From contig CAMLNT010000036.1 in assembly GCA_946481425.1 (NCBI GenBank), positions 1 to 15,888 of the forward strand: a stretch of DNA of 15,888 nt. The letters run 5' to 3'. A program made the translations under genes and the position numbers. Positions 1 to 7,318 of this stretch are shown here, one piece after another. The stretch comes from an uncultured Brevundimonas sp. (lineage in GTDB: Bacteria > Pseudomonadota > Alphaproteobacteria > Caulobacterales > Caulobacteraceae). The notes under the pieces are model-generated. The model searched no databases, was not told where the DNA came from, and was given only the letters and a program-made list of their open reading frames with translations. The first letter of the stretch is position 1. Each line of letters starts with the position of its first letter.

Positions 1-189
1 GACCATACCCACGCCGTCCAGGCGCGGCATCATCCGGTCCACGACATAGACGTCGAACCCGCCCTGATGCGCGGCCTCGAGGCCATAGGCGCCGTCCTGG
101 GCGGTCGTACAGTCGTGACCAGCCTCGGTCAGCCCGCGCGCCATGGCGGCCGAAGCCTCCTGGTCATCCTCGACGATCAGTATGCGCAC
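1..189 (-). CDS. Response regulator, N-terminal part of receiver domain (cut by window edge)
   Basis: Only the first 63 codons are present. They show a CheY-like receiver domain: strand 1 followed by the acidic pocket VEDD (E7, D8, D9) and the likely phospho-accepting D51 in VVDRMMPRLDG. The output domain is outside the window, so DNA binding is not shown. The start chosen is a GTG at 189, preceded by GAAGGGGG about nine bases upstream, a good Shine-Dalgarno sequence; translation from it gives a normal receiver N terminus (VRILIVEDD). It begins 30 bp after the degP-like protease stop on the same strand, so the two are probably co-transcribed. In rhizobia a degP gene is followed by the FeuP/FeuQ two-component pair, and this may be the counterpart. 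That is inference from order; the OmpR-type output domain needed to support it is not visible. Confidence 0.88.
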   Translation of the reverse strand, partial: MRILIVEDDQEASAAMARGLTEAGHDCTTAQDGAYGLEAAHQGGFDVYVVDRMMPRLDGVGMV

Positions 190-219
190 CAGCCAGCCCC
201 CTTCAAACGACGCGAAAGA

Positions 220-1788
220 CTAGCGGCCGGAACCCGAGTCGGCCACCGGGATGTCATCGAGCTCCACGATCCGCAGGTTCGGCTGACCGCGATAGCTGAG
301 GTCCAGAAGGATGCTCGGACGCTCTTCGCGGCGCAGTTCGGCCAGAATTCGGTTGAGGTCGTCGACCGACCGGAGCGGCCGGTTGTCAGCCCGGGTGATC
401 ACGACCCCCGGTTCAAAGCCGAGCCGCGACACGGCGGACCGCGCCTGGACATCGGTGACCACCAGACCCGAAACGTCCTCGTCGATGCCGAACAGGCGGC
501 GCGTTTCGCCATTCAGCTCCGCCAGAGTGAGGCCCATGACCTGACGGCCAGGAACCGAGCCGGCCTCGGGGAACTCGATCTCTTCGTCCAGAGCATTCAG
601 CTCGGCGAGCTGGGCGGCTGACGGTCGTGCGTCAGCACGGATCGTCACCGTCTCGGCGCGACCGTTGCGCAGGACATCGAAGCGCACGGACTCGCCAACG
701 GTTACGGCGCCGACCCGGCGGGTCAGTTCATTGGCGTCGTCGATGTCCTGACCGTCGACCGCGATCACGATGTCTCCAGCCTCAAGCCCGCCGCGTTCGG
801 CGGGCCCGCCGGGGTTTACCGCCGTGACACGAGCGCCGTCCACGCCGGCGCCAAGGCCCAGGGCGTCGCGGACATCCGCCGTCACGGGCCCGATCGAAAT
901 ACCGACATAGCCACGCTGCACCGATCCGCCTGAGATCAGGGTGCGCGTGACACGATCCGCCACATCAGCCGGAATGGCGAAACCGATGCCCACCGAATAT
1001 CCGTTCGGCGAATAGATCGCCGAGTTCACACCGATGACGCGGCCATGCACGTCAAAGGTCGGACCGCCAGAGTTGCCGCGATTGATCGGCGCATCGATCT
1101 GCATGTAGTCGACATAGGGCGTGGTCGCCTGATCGATCTGACGGCCGTAGGCCGAGACCACCCCAGCCGTCACCGTGCCGCCCAGACCCAGGGGGTTGCC
1201 GATGGCCAGCACCCAGTCACCCACGCGGGGACGGGCGTCCGTCTCGAACCGAACGAACGGGAAGTCATTGCCCTCGACCCGGATCACGGCGAGGTCGGTT
1301 TCAGGGTCCGCGCCGATCAGGGTCGCCGTCAATTCGCGGTCGTCGTTCAGCCGGACCGTGATCTCTTCCGCATTGGCCACCACGTGGTTGTTGGTGACGA
1401 TGTAGCCGTCCGCCGAGATGAAGAAGCCCGAGCCCGAACCCATGGCCTCAGGCACGTCCTGCTCCTCCTCGCCGTCCGGCACTGGAATATCGAACGGCAG
1501 GTCGCCGAAGCCGGGGATGTCTCGCAGGCGCTGGGCGTCCACACGCTGGCGCACGTCGATCGACACCACGGCCGGCGACACGGCGTCCACGATATCGGCA
1601 AACGACATCGGCGCGCCCGGCGGCGGCGAAAACACCGGCTGGCCATTCGTCCGGACCAGAAGCGCGTCCGCGGGCGCCAGCGGCTGGGCGTGCGCGCCGG
1701 GCCAGTCGAGCACCCCACCCGCAGTCGCTGCTGCGGCCAGGGCCAATCCGACGGCGGCTCCGGTGATGAATTCCTTGCGCTTCAGCAT
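220..1788 (-). CDS. degP: Periplasmic Do-family serine protease (DegP/HtrA type), two PDZ domains
   Basis: A 522-aa periplasmic quality-control protease that degrades or refolds misfolded envelope proteins. The N terminus (MLKRKEF, then an Ala-rich hydrophobic run, ending AHA near residue 34) is a signal peptide. The trypsin-like domain spans about residues 65-285 with an intact catalytic triad: H135 in TNNHVV, D165 in DPETDLAV and S240 in NRGNSGGP. PDZ1 spans roughly 291-385 and PDZ2 roughly 412-505, the Do-family layout, at normal length. A longer in-frame start exists at 1881, but the ATG at 1788 has GAGGG six bases upstream and begins a proper signal peptide, so it is preferred. A 147-bp gap separates it from ccmE and could hold its own promoter. 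A response regulator follows 30 bp downstream. DegP and DegQ cannot be told apart from sequence alone; the symbol follows the rhizobial cyc-degP-feu order. Confidence 0.93.
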   Translation of the reverse strand: MLKRKEFITGAAVGLALAAAATAGGVLDWPGAHAQPLAPADALLVRTNGQPVFSPPPGAPMSFADIVDAVSPAVVSIDVRQRVDAQRLRDIPGFGDLPFDIPVPDGEEEQDVPEAMGSGSGFFISADGYIVTNNHVVANAEEITVRLNDDRELTATLIGADPETDLAVIRVEGNDFPFVRFETDARPRVGDWVLAIGNPLGLGGTVTAGVVSAYGRQIDQATTPYVDYMQIDAPINRGNSGGPTFDVHGRVIGVNSAIYSPNGYSVGIGFAIPADVADRVTRTLISGGSVQRGYVGISIGPVTADVRDALGLGAGVDGARVTAVNPGGPAERGGLEAGDIVIAVDGQDIDDANELTRRVGAVTVGESVRFDVLRNGRAETVTIRADARPSAAQLAELNALDEEIEFPEAGSVPGRQVMGLTLAELNGETRRLFGIDEDVSGLVVTDVQARSAVSRLGFEPGVVITRADNRPLRSVDDLNRILAELRREERPSILLDLSYRGQPNLRIVELDDIPVADSGSGR

Positions 1789-1935
1789 GCTGAACCCTCG
1801 AACGTCCTTCCTGCACGCCGGCGAAGACCGGCTGCATCGATAATGGGATCTAGGGTCATGGCCCTGCAATCCCAAGGCCATGGATATCGGCGCCCGAATA
1901 CGCCGAAACCTTGGCGGACGGGCGGAAATGTGAGG
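1789..1935 (-). promoter_or_regulatory. Intergenic region ccmE-degP with weak candidate promoter and small hairpin
   Basis: This 147-bp spacer is the largest non-coding gap in the lower half of the window. On the minus strand TTGGGA (1870-1875) and TAGATC (1847-1852) lie 17 bp apart, a tolerable but weak housekeeping-type -35/-10 pair. Between it and the gene a GCCGG/CCGGC hairpin with a six-base loop (1817-1832) would lie in the 5' leader. There is no T-run after it, so it is not a standard terminator. No clear sigma-E or heat-shock promoter could be made out, though both are common for htrA genes. The function is inferred from position. Confidence 0.27.
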
Positions 1936-2400
1936 TCAGGCGCCGGTCTCGCCGTCGCGCCAGCGGCCTTCGCGCTTGAGGGCGTCCGCCACTTCGCGGG
2001 GCATGTAGGTCTCGTCGTGCTTGGCCAGCACCTGACTGGCCTCGAAGACGCCGTCCCCGCCAAACGCGCCCTGTACCACCACGCCCTGCTCCTCGCGAAA
2101 CAGGTCCGGCAGATCGCCCTCATAGCGTATGCGCGTCGATGCCGTCCCATCCGTGATCGAGAACACCGTCGTCGTCGGATTGGTTTCAACCACCGATCCG
2201 GCCTCGACCAGTCCGCCCAGCCGCACGACGGCGCCCGGGACCAAGCCGGCGTCGGCGACCTGAGCCGGCGAGTAGAAGTAGGTCACCTGCTCGCGCATCG
2301 CCCAAAGCGTCAGACCGACCGCCGCTGCCAGGACAGGGGCCGCAACGGCCAGGAAGGCCAGACGTCGCCGAGCGCGGGGAGATTTGGGGAGCAGGGCCAT
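1936..2400 (-). CDS. ccmE: Cytochrome c maturation heme chaperone CcmE (CycJ)
   Basis: A 154-aa membrane-anchored periplasmic protein that takes heme from CcmC and hands it to the CcmF/CcmH ligation machinery in system I cytochrome c maturation. It has a basic N terminus (PRARRR), one transmembrane anchor at about 13-34, a beta-barrel domain with FYSP at 42-45, and the signature KHDETYMP at 127-134. H128 is the residue expected to bind heme covalently and Y132 the axial ligand. Length and termini are normal. The ATG at 2400 has no strong Shine-Dalgarno; a 10-bp palindrome, CCGGCGCCGG (2402-2411), sits where one would be expected. The upstream neighbour is an unrelated helical protein and downstream comes degP after 147 bp. 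The usual partners ccmI, ccmF and ccmH are not in the window. The family assignment is firm. Confidence 0.96.
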   Translation of the reverse strand: MALLPKSPRARRRLAFLAVAAPVLAAAVGLTLWAMREQVTYFYSPAQVADAGLVPGAVVRLGGLVEAGSVVETNPTTTVFSITDGTASTRIRYEGDLPDLFREEQGVVVQGAFGGDGVFEASQVLAKHDETYMPREVADALKREGRWRDGETGA

Positions 2401-2442
2401 GCCGGCGCCGGGAATAGCCCAGTCCGCGCGGATTTTGAAGCG

Positions 2443-3783
2443 TCAGGCGGCTGCGTCGCCGTCCCAGGTTCGCTCCGCCACCGCGATCCGGCGACGCAAC
2501 AGCGCACCCGCCGCCTCGTTACGGGCCAGGGCCAGCAGGTTGGCGATCAGTTCAAGCGTAGCCTTGGCCTCGGCGGGGTCATCCGCATCGCCGCAGTGCA
2601 GGGCGTGCAGAAGGTCTTCACTGAACCGGTCGAGCCGCTCCGCCGCCGCCTCGGTCCCTTGCCTCCGGATCGATTCACAGCCGAAGGCCGCAGCTGAAGC
2701 CCGGCATCCGGCCGCCAGAACGATCAGCGCGCGCGCCCGCTGTGCGGGGTCCACGCCCGTCGCCATGCCCGGATCCGGTCGACGCGCCGGCCTGCCGCCG
2801 GGCGCGTGAGGGGGAAAAGCTCGCTCCACGGCTCGCTCGACTTCGCGCAGGGCCGTCTCCAGCTGATCGGTCATGCGCTTGCGAGCAGCGGCGAGGCGAG
2901 ACGACCAGGTCCCGCCCCTGGCATGGGGCGGAAAGGCCAGGTCGAACTCCGCAATGATGACCGCGACCGTCTCCAGGTCGCGTGTCGCGGACGGCGCATC
3001 GTCCGGGCCGAACTGTCGGCCGCCGATGCGGGCCTGGGCCGCGATCTCTTCGGCCCGCGACACCAGGCGCTCGCCGATCCGCGCCATCTCGCTCGATTCG
3101 ACAAAGGCCTGGCTCGCATTGTCGGTGACGGCAGCCACCAGACGCATGACCTGCGCCGGGCTCGGCAATCTGGCGCCGAGCATGTCCATCAGGAGCGGGC
3201 GTGCGTCCTCACGCACGCGGTCTGCATCCCGGAACGTCAGGCGAAGCGCAGCGGCCCGCTCCTCGTCGAGGCGACCGATCCAGTCTTCAAGCCGCTCGAT
3301 GGCCGTCCTCGCGATCGGGACGAGATCCAGATAGGCGATAAAGCGATCGGCCTCCGTGTCCGAGCTGAAGCCCAGTTCTGCGGGCGGGCATTCCCGGATC
3401 ACGGACGCGGCCTCGGCGCACAGGCCGTCTGCAAGCCGGGGCGGGAGCTCCCTCAGGCTTCCCTGCATCGCCGCATCGACGATGGTCTGGGTCTGCGCCG
3501 GTCTGCGCCCTGACAGCTTGCGCCACAGGCGCCTCGGCACATCGGCGCGGAAAGGGTCGTGGATGGACAGATTGCGCGGACCGCAGAGGGCCGAAACCGG
3601 GCTGAAGACCGCCAGAAGCGCCTCTCGCTCGGCGAGCGCCTGCTCGACCTGTTGAAGCACCGTGGCCGCAGCCGCCCCGCCGGTCTGCCTCAGCTGCCCG
3701 CGGATCGCCAGCAGGACCGCATCAGGCGCGGCCTCGATAACCATCGCCAGCGCCTTGAGCTTGGTTTCAGACAGGCGCCCCAT
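2443..3783 (-). CDS. Uncharacterised helical cytoplasmic protein, 446 aa
   Basis: I do not recognise the family. The protein reads as almost entirely alpha-helical, rich in Ala, Arg, Glu and Leu, with no signal peptide, membrane segment, nucleotide-binding loop or cysteine-cluster motif that I can see. Notable stretches are an N-terminal helical region (residues 1-60), a basic patch around 86-100 (RRLWRKLSGRR) and a Pro/Gly/Arg-rich linker near 330-345. The linker splits a long N-terminal part from a helical C-terminal module of about 100 residues. Two starts are possible: ATG at 3783, with GGAG only three bases upstream, and an in-frame GTG at 3807. The ATG gives a more natural N terminus (MGRLSETKLKAL). 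It ends 42 bp before ccmE on the same strand and may share its transcript, but nothing in the sequence ties it to cytochrome maturation. Codon bias matches its neighbours, so it is very likely a real gene. Confidence 0.8.
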   Translation of the reverse strand: MGRLSETKLKALAMVIEAAPDAVLLAIRGQLRQTGGAAAATVLQQVEQALAEREALLAVFSPVSALCGPRNLSIHDPFRADVPRRLWRKLSGRRPAQTQTIVDAAMQGSLRELPPRLADGLCAEAASVIRECPPAELGFSSDTEADRFIAYLDLVPIARTAIERLEDWIGRLDEERAAALRLTFRDADRVREDARPLLMDMLGARLPSPAQVMRLVAAVTDNASQAFVESSEMARIGERLVSRAEEIAAQARIGGRQFGPDDAPSATRDLETVAVIIAEFDLAFPPHARGGTWSSRLAAARKRMTDQLETALREVERAVERAFPPHAPGGRPARRPDPGMATGVDPAQRARALIVLAAGCRASAAAFGCESIRRQGTEAAAERLDRFSEDLLHALHCGDADDPAEAKATLELIANLLALARNEAAGALLRRRIAVAERTWDGDAAA

Positions 3784-3826
3784 GGACTCCGACCCAACCG
3801 GACGCACGTCGCCCGCGGCGTCAGCA

Positions 3827-3843
3827 TCAACCGATAGGGTTAA
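3827..3843 (-). promoter_or_regulatory. Imperfect dyad TTAACC-N5-GGTTGA upstream of the 446-aa gene
   Basis: The 87-bp gap between the kinase stop and the ATG at 3783 contains, on the minus strand, TTAACC, five bases, then GGTTGA, an inverted repeat with five of six bases paired. TTAACC also resembles half of the CtrA recognition sequence (TTAA-N7-TTAA) known in Caulobacterales, but the second TTAA is missing. Position just upstream of a gene and AT content above the surroundings are the only support for a regulatory role. Confidence 0.22.
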
Positions 3844-3870
3844 GGAAAGGCTGGCGCGAAAACGCTGGTT

Positions 3871-5271
3871 TCAAGCCTCGGCCATCGGAAGCTCGAGGGT
3901 CACAGAAAGCCCGCCGAGTTCGGCGACGCCCAGGGTGATCCGGCCAGAATAGGATTTCACCAGTTCATCGACGATGGAGAGTCCCAACCCGGTGCCCGGC
4001 GCAGCCTCGTCCAGCCGCGCGCCGCGCTTGAGCACCGTCTCGCGCTGGTCTTCCGGAAGGCCTGGTCCGTCGTCTTCGACGGTCAGGGTCAGGCGACCCA
4101 GCCCTGACGGAACGGCTGTGACCTTCACCCGGCTCCGGCACCACTTGCAGGCGTTCTCGAGCAGGTTTCCCAGGATTTCCTGGAGATCCTGGCGCTCTCC
4201 GCGAAAAGCGAGATCTTCCGGAGCCCGCCAGTCGATTTCGACGTCCCGCGACTGAAACACGCGTTCCAGCAGACTCGCCAACTCATCCAGAACCTCGCCG
4301 ACTGGCGTGCTCTGTCCGGCATGTTGCGCGCGGGCGGCCGCCCGCGCTCTCTGCAGATGATGGTCGACCTGGGCTTTCATCAGGGCAGCCTGCCGCCGCA
4401 CCGTATCCGCGAGCAGTCCGTCGCCCGCGCCCGCCTCGGTCAGCATGACCGCGAGGGGCGTCTTGAGCGCGTGAGCCAGGTTTCCGACGTGGGTCCGCTG
4501 CCGCTCGACGACTTCCTGATTGTGGTCCAGGAGCGCGTTGAGCTCTTCGGCCAGAGGGGAGATTTCGCGCGGATAGGTCCCCGCCAGCCGCTGGGCCTTG
4601 CCCCGCCGCACGGACGCCAGCGCCGTCCCGAGATCGTACAGCGGCCGGAGTCCGATCCGCACCTGGAGGAACACCGCGGCTATCAGGCCTGCGCCCAGAA
4701 GGCCCAGCGCGGTCCATGTGAGGGCCGCGAAGTTCGACGCGTCCTGATCGATCTCGCTTCGGTCCAGGGCGGTCACGAAGATGACCGGGGCCTCACGGTT
4801 AGGCAGGGTGCGGGCGATCGCGAGCACGCGCAGAGGCTGCTCGTCCGGTCCGATGGCGTTGTAGAAGTACGGCACGCCAGGCGAGGCCAGAATCGGCTGG
4901 GGCCCCGGCATTGGGGCGGGGAGCGCATAATCGAAAAGGGACTCCGATCGCGTCAGTGATCGAAATCCATCCCCGACCGGCTCAACGACAGACCAGTATT
5001 TGCCCGAATAGGCCCTGAGGGTACGGGCGTCCTGCACCGGCGGCGTGATGATGGATTCGCCCTGCACGCGGGTGACGGACACCACTTCCCGATCGGTCGC
5101 CTCGAGCACGCGCTCGAGCCGGCGAATGGCAGAATCGCGAAACGCCGTGGTGAGCAGGAAACCTGTGAGGATGAGCGCCAGAAGGCTCCAGCCCGACGCC
5201 AGCCAGATCAGCCGGCCGGTCAGCGAACCCCGGGTCTGTACGGCCGGTCCTGCGACCGGCTCGTCGCTCAT
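3871..5271 (-). CDS. Sensor histidine kinase, PhoQ-like, with two transmembrane segments
   Basis: A 466-aa membrane sensor kinase that would phosphorylate the response regulator encoded just before it. The first transmembrane helix is at about 21-43, followed by a periplasmic sensor region of about 140 residues and a second helix at about 183-203, then a HAMP-like linker to about 255. The dimerisation/phosphoacceptor helix has H267 in NLAHALKTPLAV, the HALKTP form typical of PhoQ-like kinases. The ATPase domain has an N-box (NLLENACKW, N373), a G1 box (DDGPG, 400-404) and a G2 box (GTGLGLS, 426-432), all intact. The ATG overlaps the regulator stop as ATGA, indicating translational coupling. 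The periplasmic domain has no recognisable ligand motif, so the signal is unknown; acid pH, divalent cations, metals or antimicrobial peptides are family precedents only. Confidence 0.93.
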   Translation of the reverse strand: MSDEPVAGPAVQTRGSLTGRLIWLASGWSLLALILTGFLLTTAFRDSAIRRLERVLEATDREVVSVTRVQGESIITPPVQDARTLRAYSGKYWSVVEPVGDGFRSLTRSESLFDYALPAPMPGPQPILASPGVPYFYNAIGPDEQPLRVLAIARTLPNREAPVIFVTALDRSEIDQDASNFAALTWTALGLLGAGLIAAVFLQVRIGLRPLYDLGTALASVRRGKAQRLAGTYPREISPLAEELNALLDHNQEVVERQRTHVGNLAHALKTPLAVMLTEAGAGDGLLADTVRRQAALMKAQVDHHLQRARAAARAQHAGQSTPVGEVLDELASLLERVFQSRDVEIDWRAPEDLAFRGERQDLQEILGNLLENACKWCRSRVKVTAVPSGLGRLTLTVEDDGPGLPEDQRETVLKRGARLDEAAPGTGLGLSIVDELVKSYSGRITLGVAELGGLSVTLELPMAEA

Positions 5272-5945
5272 GCGTCGCTCTCGCCTTCCAGGGGGATCAG
5301 CCGATAGCCGAGACCTCGCACGGTCTCGATCCGGTCAGACCCGATCTTCTTTCGCACGCGCCCCACGAACACCTCGATGGTGTTGGAGTCGCGATCGAAG
5401 TCCTGATCGTACAGATGCTCGACCAGTTCGGTGCGGCTGATGACGCGGCCCTGATGCATCATCAGATAGTGCAGCAGCCGGTATTCGAGCGACGTCAGGC
5501 GGATCGGCTCACCATTCACGCTGGCGCGCGCGGCGCGCGGGTCCAGCCTCAGGTCGCCGCAGCTTAGCGTCGCCGTGGCATGCCCGGCCGACCGGCGCAG
5601 CAGCGCTCGCAGACGCGCGAGCAGTTCTTCGGTGTGGAAAGGCTTGGTGAGATAGTCGTCGGCGCCGGCGTCGAAGCCCGCCACCTTGTCAGACCATGAT
5701 CCGCGCGCCGTCAGGATCAGGACCGGCGTGCCGCGCCCTTCGCGGCGCCAGCGTTCCAGCACCGACACCCCATCGATCTTGGGCAGGCCCAGATCGAGGA
5801 TCACGGCGTCGTAGGGTTCGGTGTCGCCGAGGAAATGCGCCTCCTCACCGTCAGGGGCGTGATCGACCGCATAGCCTGCGTCGGCCAGCGCGGCCTTCAG
5901 CTGGCGCGACAGATCAGGATCGTCCTCGACCAGCAGAATGCGCAT
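5268..5945 (-). CDS. OmpR/PhoP-family response regulator
   Basis: A 225-aa transcription factor with a receiver domain (about 1-115) and a winged-helix DNA-binding domain (about 128-222). Receiver residues are complete: E7, D8 and D9, phospho-acceptor D51 in ILDLGLP, T79 in LILTAR and K101 in DYLTKPF. The output domain has the usual LTSLEYRLL, NTIEVFVGRVRKKIG and TVRGLGYRL motifs and is closest in style to the PhoP/QseB/CopR branch. The ATG at 5945 follows the PepSY-protein stop by three bases; its ribosome site GGAGAAG lies in the end of that gene. Its stop overlaps the kinase start. The pair therefore forms a three-gene operon with the secreted protein first. A tandem repeat upstream of the operon is a candidate binding site for this regulator. 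Confidence 0.95.
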   Translation of the reverse strand: MRILLVEDDPDLSRQLKAALADAGYAVDHAPDGEEAHFLGDTEPYDAVILDLGLPKIDGVSVLERWRREGRGTPVLILTARGSWSDKVAGFDAGADDYLTKPFHTEELLARLRALLRRSAGHATATLSCGDLRLDPRAARASVNGEPIRLTSLEYRLLHYLMMHQGRVISRTELVEHLYDQDFDRDSNTIEVFVGRVRKKIGSDRIETVRGLGYRLIPLEGESDA

Positions 5946-5948
5946 GGA

Positions 5949-6269
5949 TCAGTCTTCTCCGATGACGGCGCCGGTGCGCGCATCGACATAGATGTTGCCG
6001 ATTCGACCGCCGGGATACTCCCAGATCACCACATAGATCGCCCGACCGCCACGGGTCGTGGCCTGGGCGTCGAGCATGGAGCCCTGCCGGCTGGCCCGCA
6101 GCCGCCGCACGACCTCACTCAGGCTGATACGCTGATCGTCGCCGCCACGCGCTTGGGCCACGAGCGTGGCCTCGGGCCGAACCTGCTGGACCGCCGCGGT
6201 TTCCGCGTGCGCGGCCAGCGGCGCCGACAGGGCGACCAGAACGGTGAAAAGGAGGGCGCTGCGCTTCAT
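5949..6269 (-). CDS. Small secreted PepSY-like protein
   Basis: A 106-aa exported protein. Residues 1-22 are a clear signal peptide (KR, hydrophobic core, cleavage after AHA). The mature part fits a single PepSY-like domain at about 45-104: an amphipathic helix (ISLSEVVRRLR), a strand with alternating hydrophobics (AIYVVIWEYPGG) and the closing NIYVDARTGAVIG hairpin, which is characteristic. It is the first gene of the operon with the response regulator and kinase (3-bp gap). Small PepSY proteins beside two-component systems are common in proteobacteria and are often thought to tune the sensor in the periplasm or to be a target of the system. That role is inference here. The ATG has no strong ribosome site close by (GAGGT is about 14 bases away), so initiation may be weak. 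No later start would keep the signal peptide. Confidence 0.85.
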   Translation of the reverse strand: MKRSALLFTVLVALSAPLAAHAETAAVQQVRPEATLVAQARGGDDQRISLSEVVRRLRASRQGSMLDAQATTRGGRAIYVVIWEYPGGRIGNIYVDARTGAVIGED

Positions 6270-6296
6270 GACGGGGCTGAAAATGACCTCGAGGCC

Positions 6297-6315
6297 CTGA
6301 ACGGGGTCTGAACGG
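6297..6315 (-). promoter_or_regulatory. Tandem CCGTTCAG repeat, 11-bp period: candidate response-regulator box
   Basis: On the minus strand the octamer CCGTTCAG occurs twice (6308-6315 and 6297-6304) with starts exactly 11 bp apart, so that GTTCAG is followed by five bases and GTTCAG again. Hexamer-N5-hexamer direct repeats are the standard operator form of OmpR/PhoP-family regulators. The repeat lies 28-46 bp upstream of the PepSY-protein ATG, in the only non-coding gap (79 bp) in front of the operon. Autoregulation is inferred. Confidence 0.45.
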
Positions 6316-6348
6316 CGAGTTTACGGATTCGCCGCCCTCACGCGAAGC

Positions 6349-7245
6349 TCAACGCCCGTGGGGCGAGTAGGGACGCTTGGCGCGCCAGTCCTCGGCGAAT
6401 GATTCCAGCGCGGCATCGATCGTCGCAGGCAAGGTCACCATGATGCGGGCGAACAGATCCCCCCGCTTGCCGGTGCGGGCGTCGAAAGCGCCGCGTCCCT
6501 TGAGCCGCAGCACCTGACCAGAGTTTGAGCCCTTCGCCACGGTCAGATTGACCGCGCCGTCCGGAGTCTGGACGGAGACCTTTCCGCCAAGCACCGCGTC
6601 CGGCACCGACACGGCGACATCCATGTGCAGGTCCGCCCCTTCGCGCCGATAGATGGGATGCGGAGCCACGACCATTTCAATCAGGGCGTCGCCGGCCGGT
6701 CCGCCCTGCCGGCCGGGCGCGCCTTGCCCCTTGAGCCTCAGGGTCTGGCCATCCGCCGCGCCCTTGGGGATCGCGACATCCAGCGTCCGGCCATCGGAAA
6801 AGGCGATCCGGCGGTTGCCGCCGGCGATCGATTCCTCAAGCGAGATTTCCATGCGGGCGCGAATGTCCTGCCCCCGGCCGGGACCCCGCTGCCGCCCCCC
6901 GCCGAAGCCACCGAACATGTCGAAGATGTCGTCGAGATCAGCGCCCTCGAACCGGCCGCCGAAGCCACCCTGGCCTCCTCCGCCCGGACCGCCCCGCCCG
7001 CTGAAGCCACGAAACTGCTCGCGACCGTCAGCATCGATCTCGCCGCGGTCGAACTTGGCGCGCTTCTCGGCGTCGCCCAGTAGGTCAAACGCCGCGCTCA
7101 CGCGCTTGAATCGCTCCTCGGCGACCTTGTCGCCAGGGTTCTTGTCCGGGTGCAGCTCCTTGGCCAGCTTGTGGAAGGCCTTGCGGATATCCGCCTGGCT
7201 CGCCGTGCGCGCTACGCCCAGCTCCTGATAGGGATCGCCCGCCAC
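6349..7245 (-). CDS. DnaJ-like (class B, CbpA-type) co-chaperone
   Basis: A 298-aa J-domain protein that would stimulate the ATPase of an Hsp70 (DnaK) and deliver substrates. The J domain occupies about 1-70 with the essential HPD at 32-34. A Gly/Phe-rich linker follows (about 79-125, several GGFGG runs). Two beta-sandwich substrate-binding domains lie at about 128-205 and 206-285. No CxxCxGxG zinc repeats are present, so it is class B (CbpA/DnaJB-like), not canonical DnaJ. The start is a GTG at 7245, with GAGAGAAGG about 10 bases upstream; translation from it gives a standard J-domain opening (DPYQELGV). It begins 73 bp after the end of g15 on the same strand. No terminator is visible in that gap, so readthrough from the GTA operon is possible. 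Its stop overlaps a TTGAGC that could serve as a -35 for the next operon, though no good -10 follows. Confidence 0.93.
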   Translation of the reverse strand: MAGDPYQELGVARTASQADIRKAFHKLAKELHPDKNPGDKVAEERFKRVSAAFDLLGDAEKRAKFDRGEIDADGREQFRGFSGRGGPGGGGQGGFGGRFEGADLDDIFDMFGGFGGGRQRGPGRGQDIRARMEISLEESIAGGNRRIAFSDGRTLDVAIPKGAADGQTLRLKGQGAPGRQGGPAGDALIEMVVAPHPIYRREGADLHMDVAVSVPDAVLGGKVSVQTPDGAVNLTVAKGSNSGQVLRLKGRGAFDARTGKRGDLFARIMVTLPATIDAALESFAEDWRAKRPYSPHGR

Positions 7246-7318
7246 GCGCCGCCGCCTTCTCTCCAGCCTCTCAAGACGGGCTGAGTTAGGCCATTCAACG
7301 GACGGCGCAAGCCCCGGT

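Noticed and set aside
1817..1832. GCCGG/CCGGC hairpin as a terminator of ccmE
   Set aside because: Stem of only five pairs and no T-run; more likely incidental in the degP leader.
1789..1881. 31-residue upstream extension of the degP-like protease
   Set aside because: It would place unrelated residues before an otherwise perfect signal peptide, and the ATG at 1788 has a good ribosome site.
1045..2697. 550-codon open frame on the plus strand
   Set aside because: It lies antisense to degP, ccmE and the 446-aa gene, has an Arg/His-rich composition with no domain, and crosses gene boundaries. It is a shadow of high-GC coding on the other strand.
7246..7318. Terminator at the end of the GTA operon
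   Set aside because: I looked for a stem followed by a T-run after the g15 stop and saw none.
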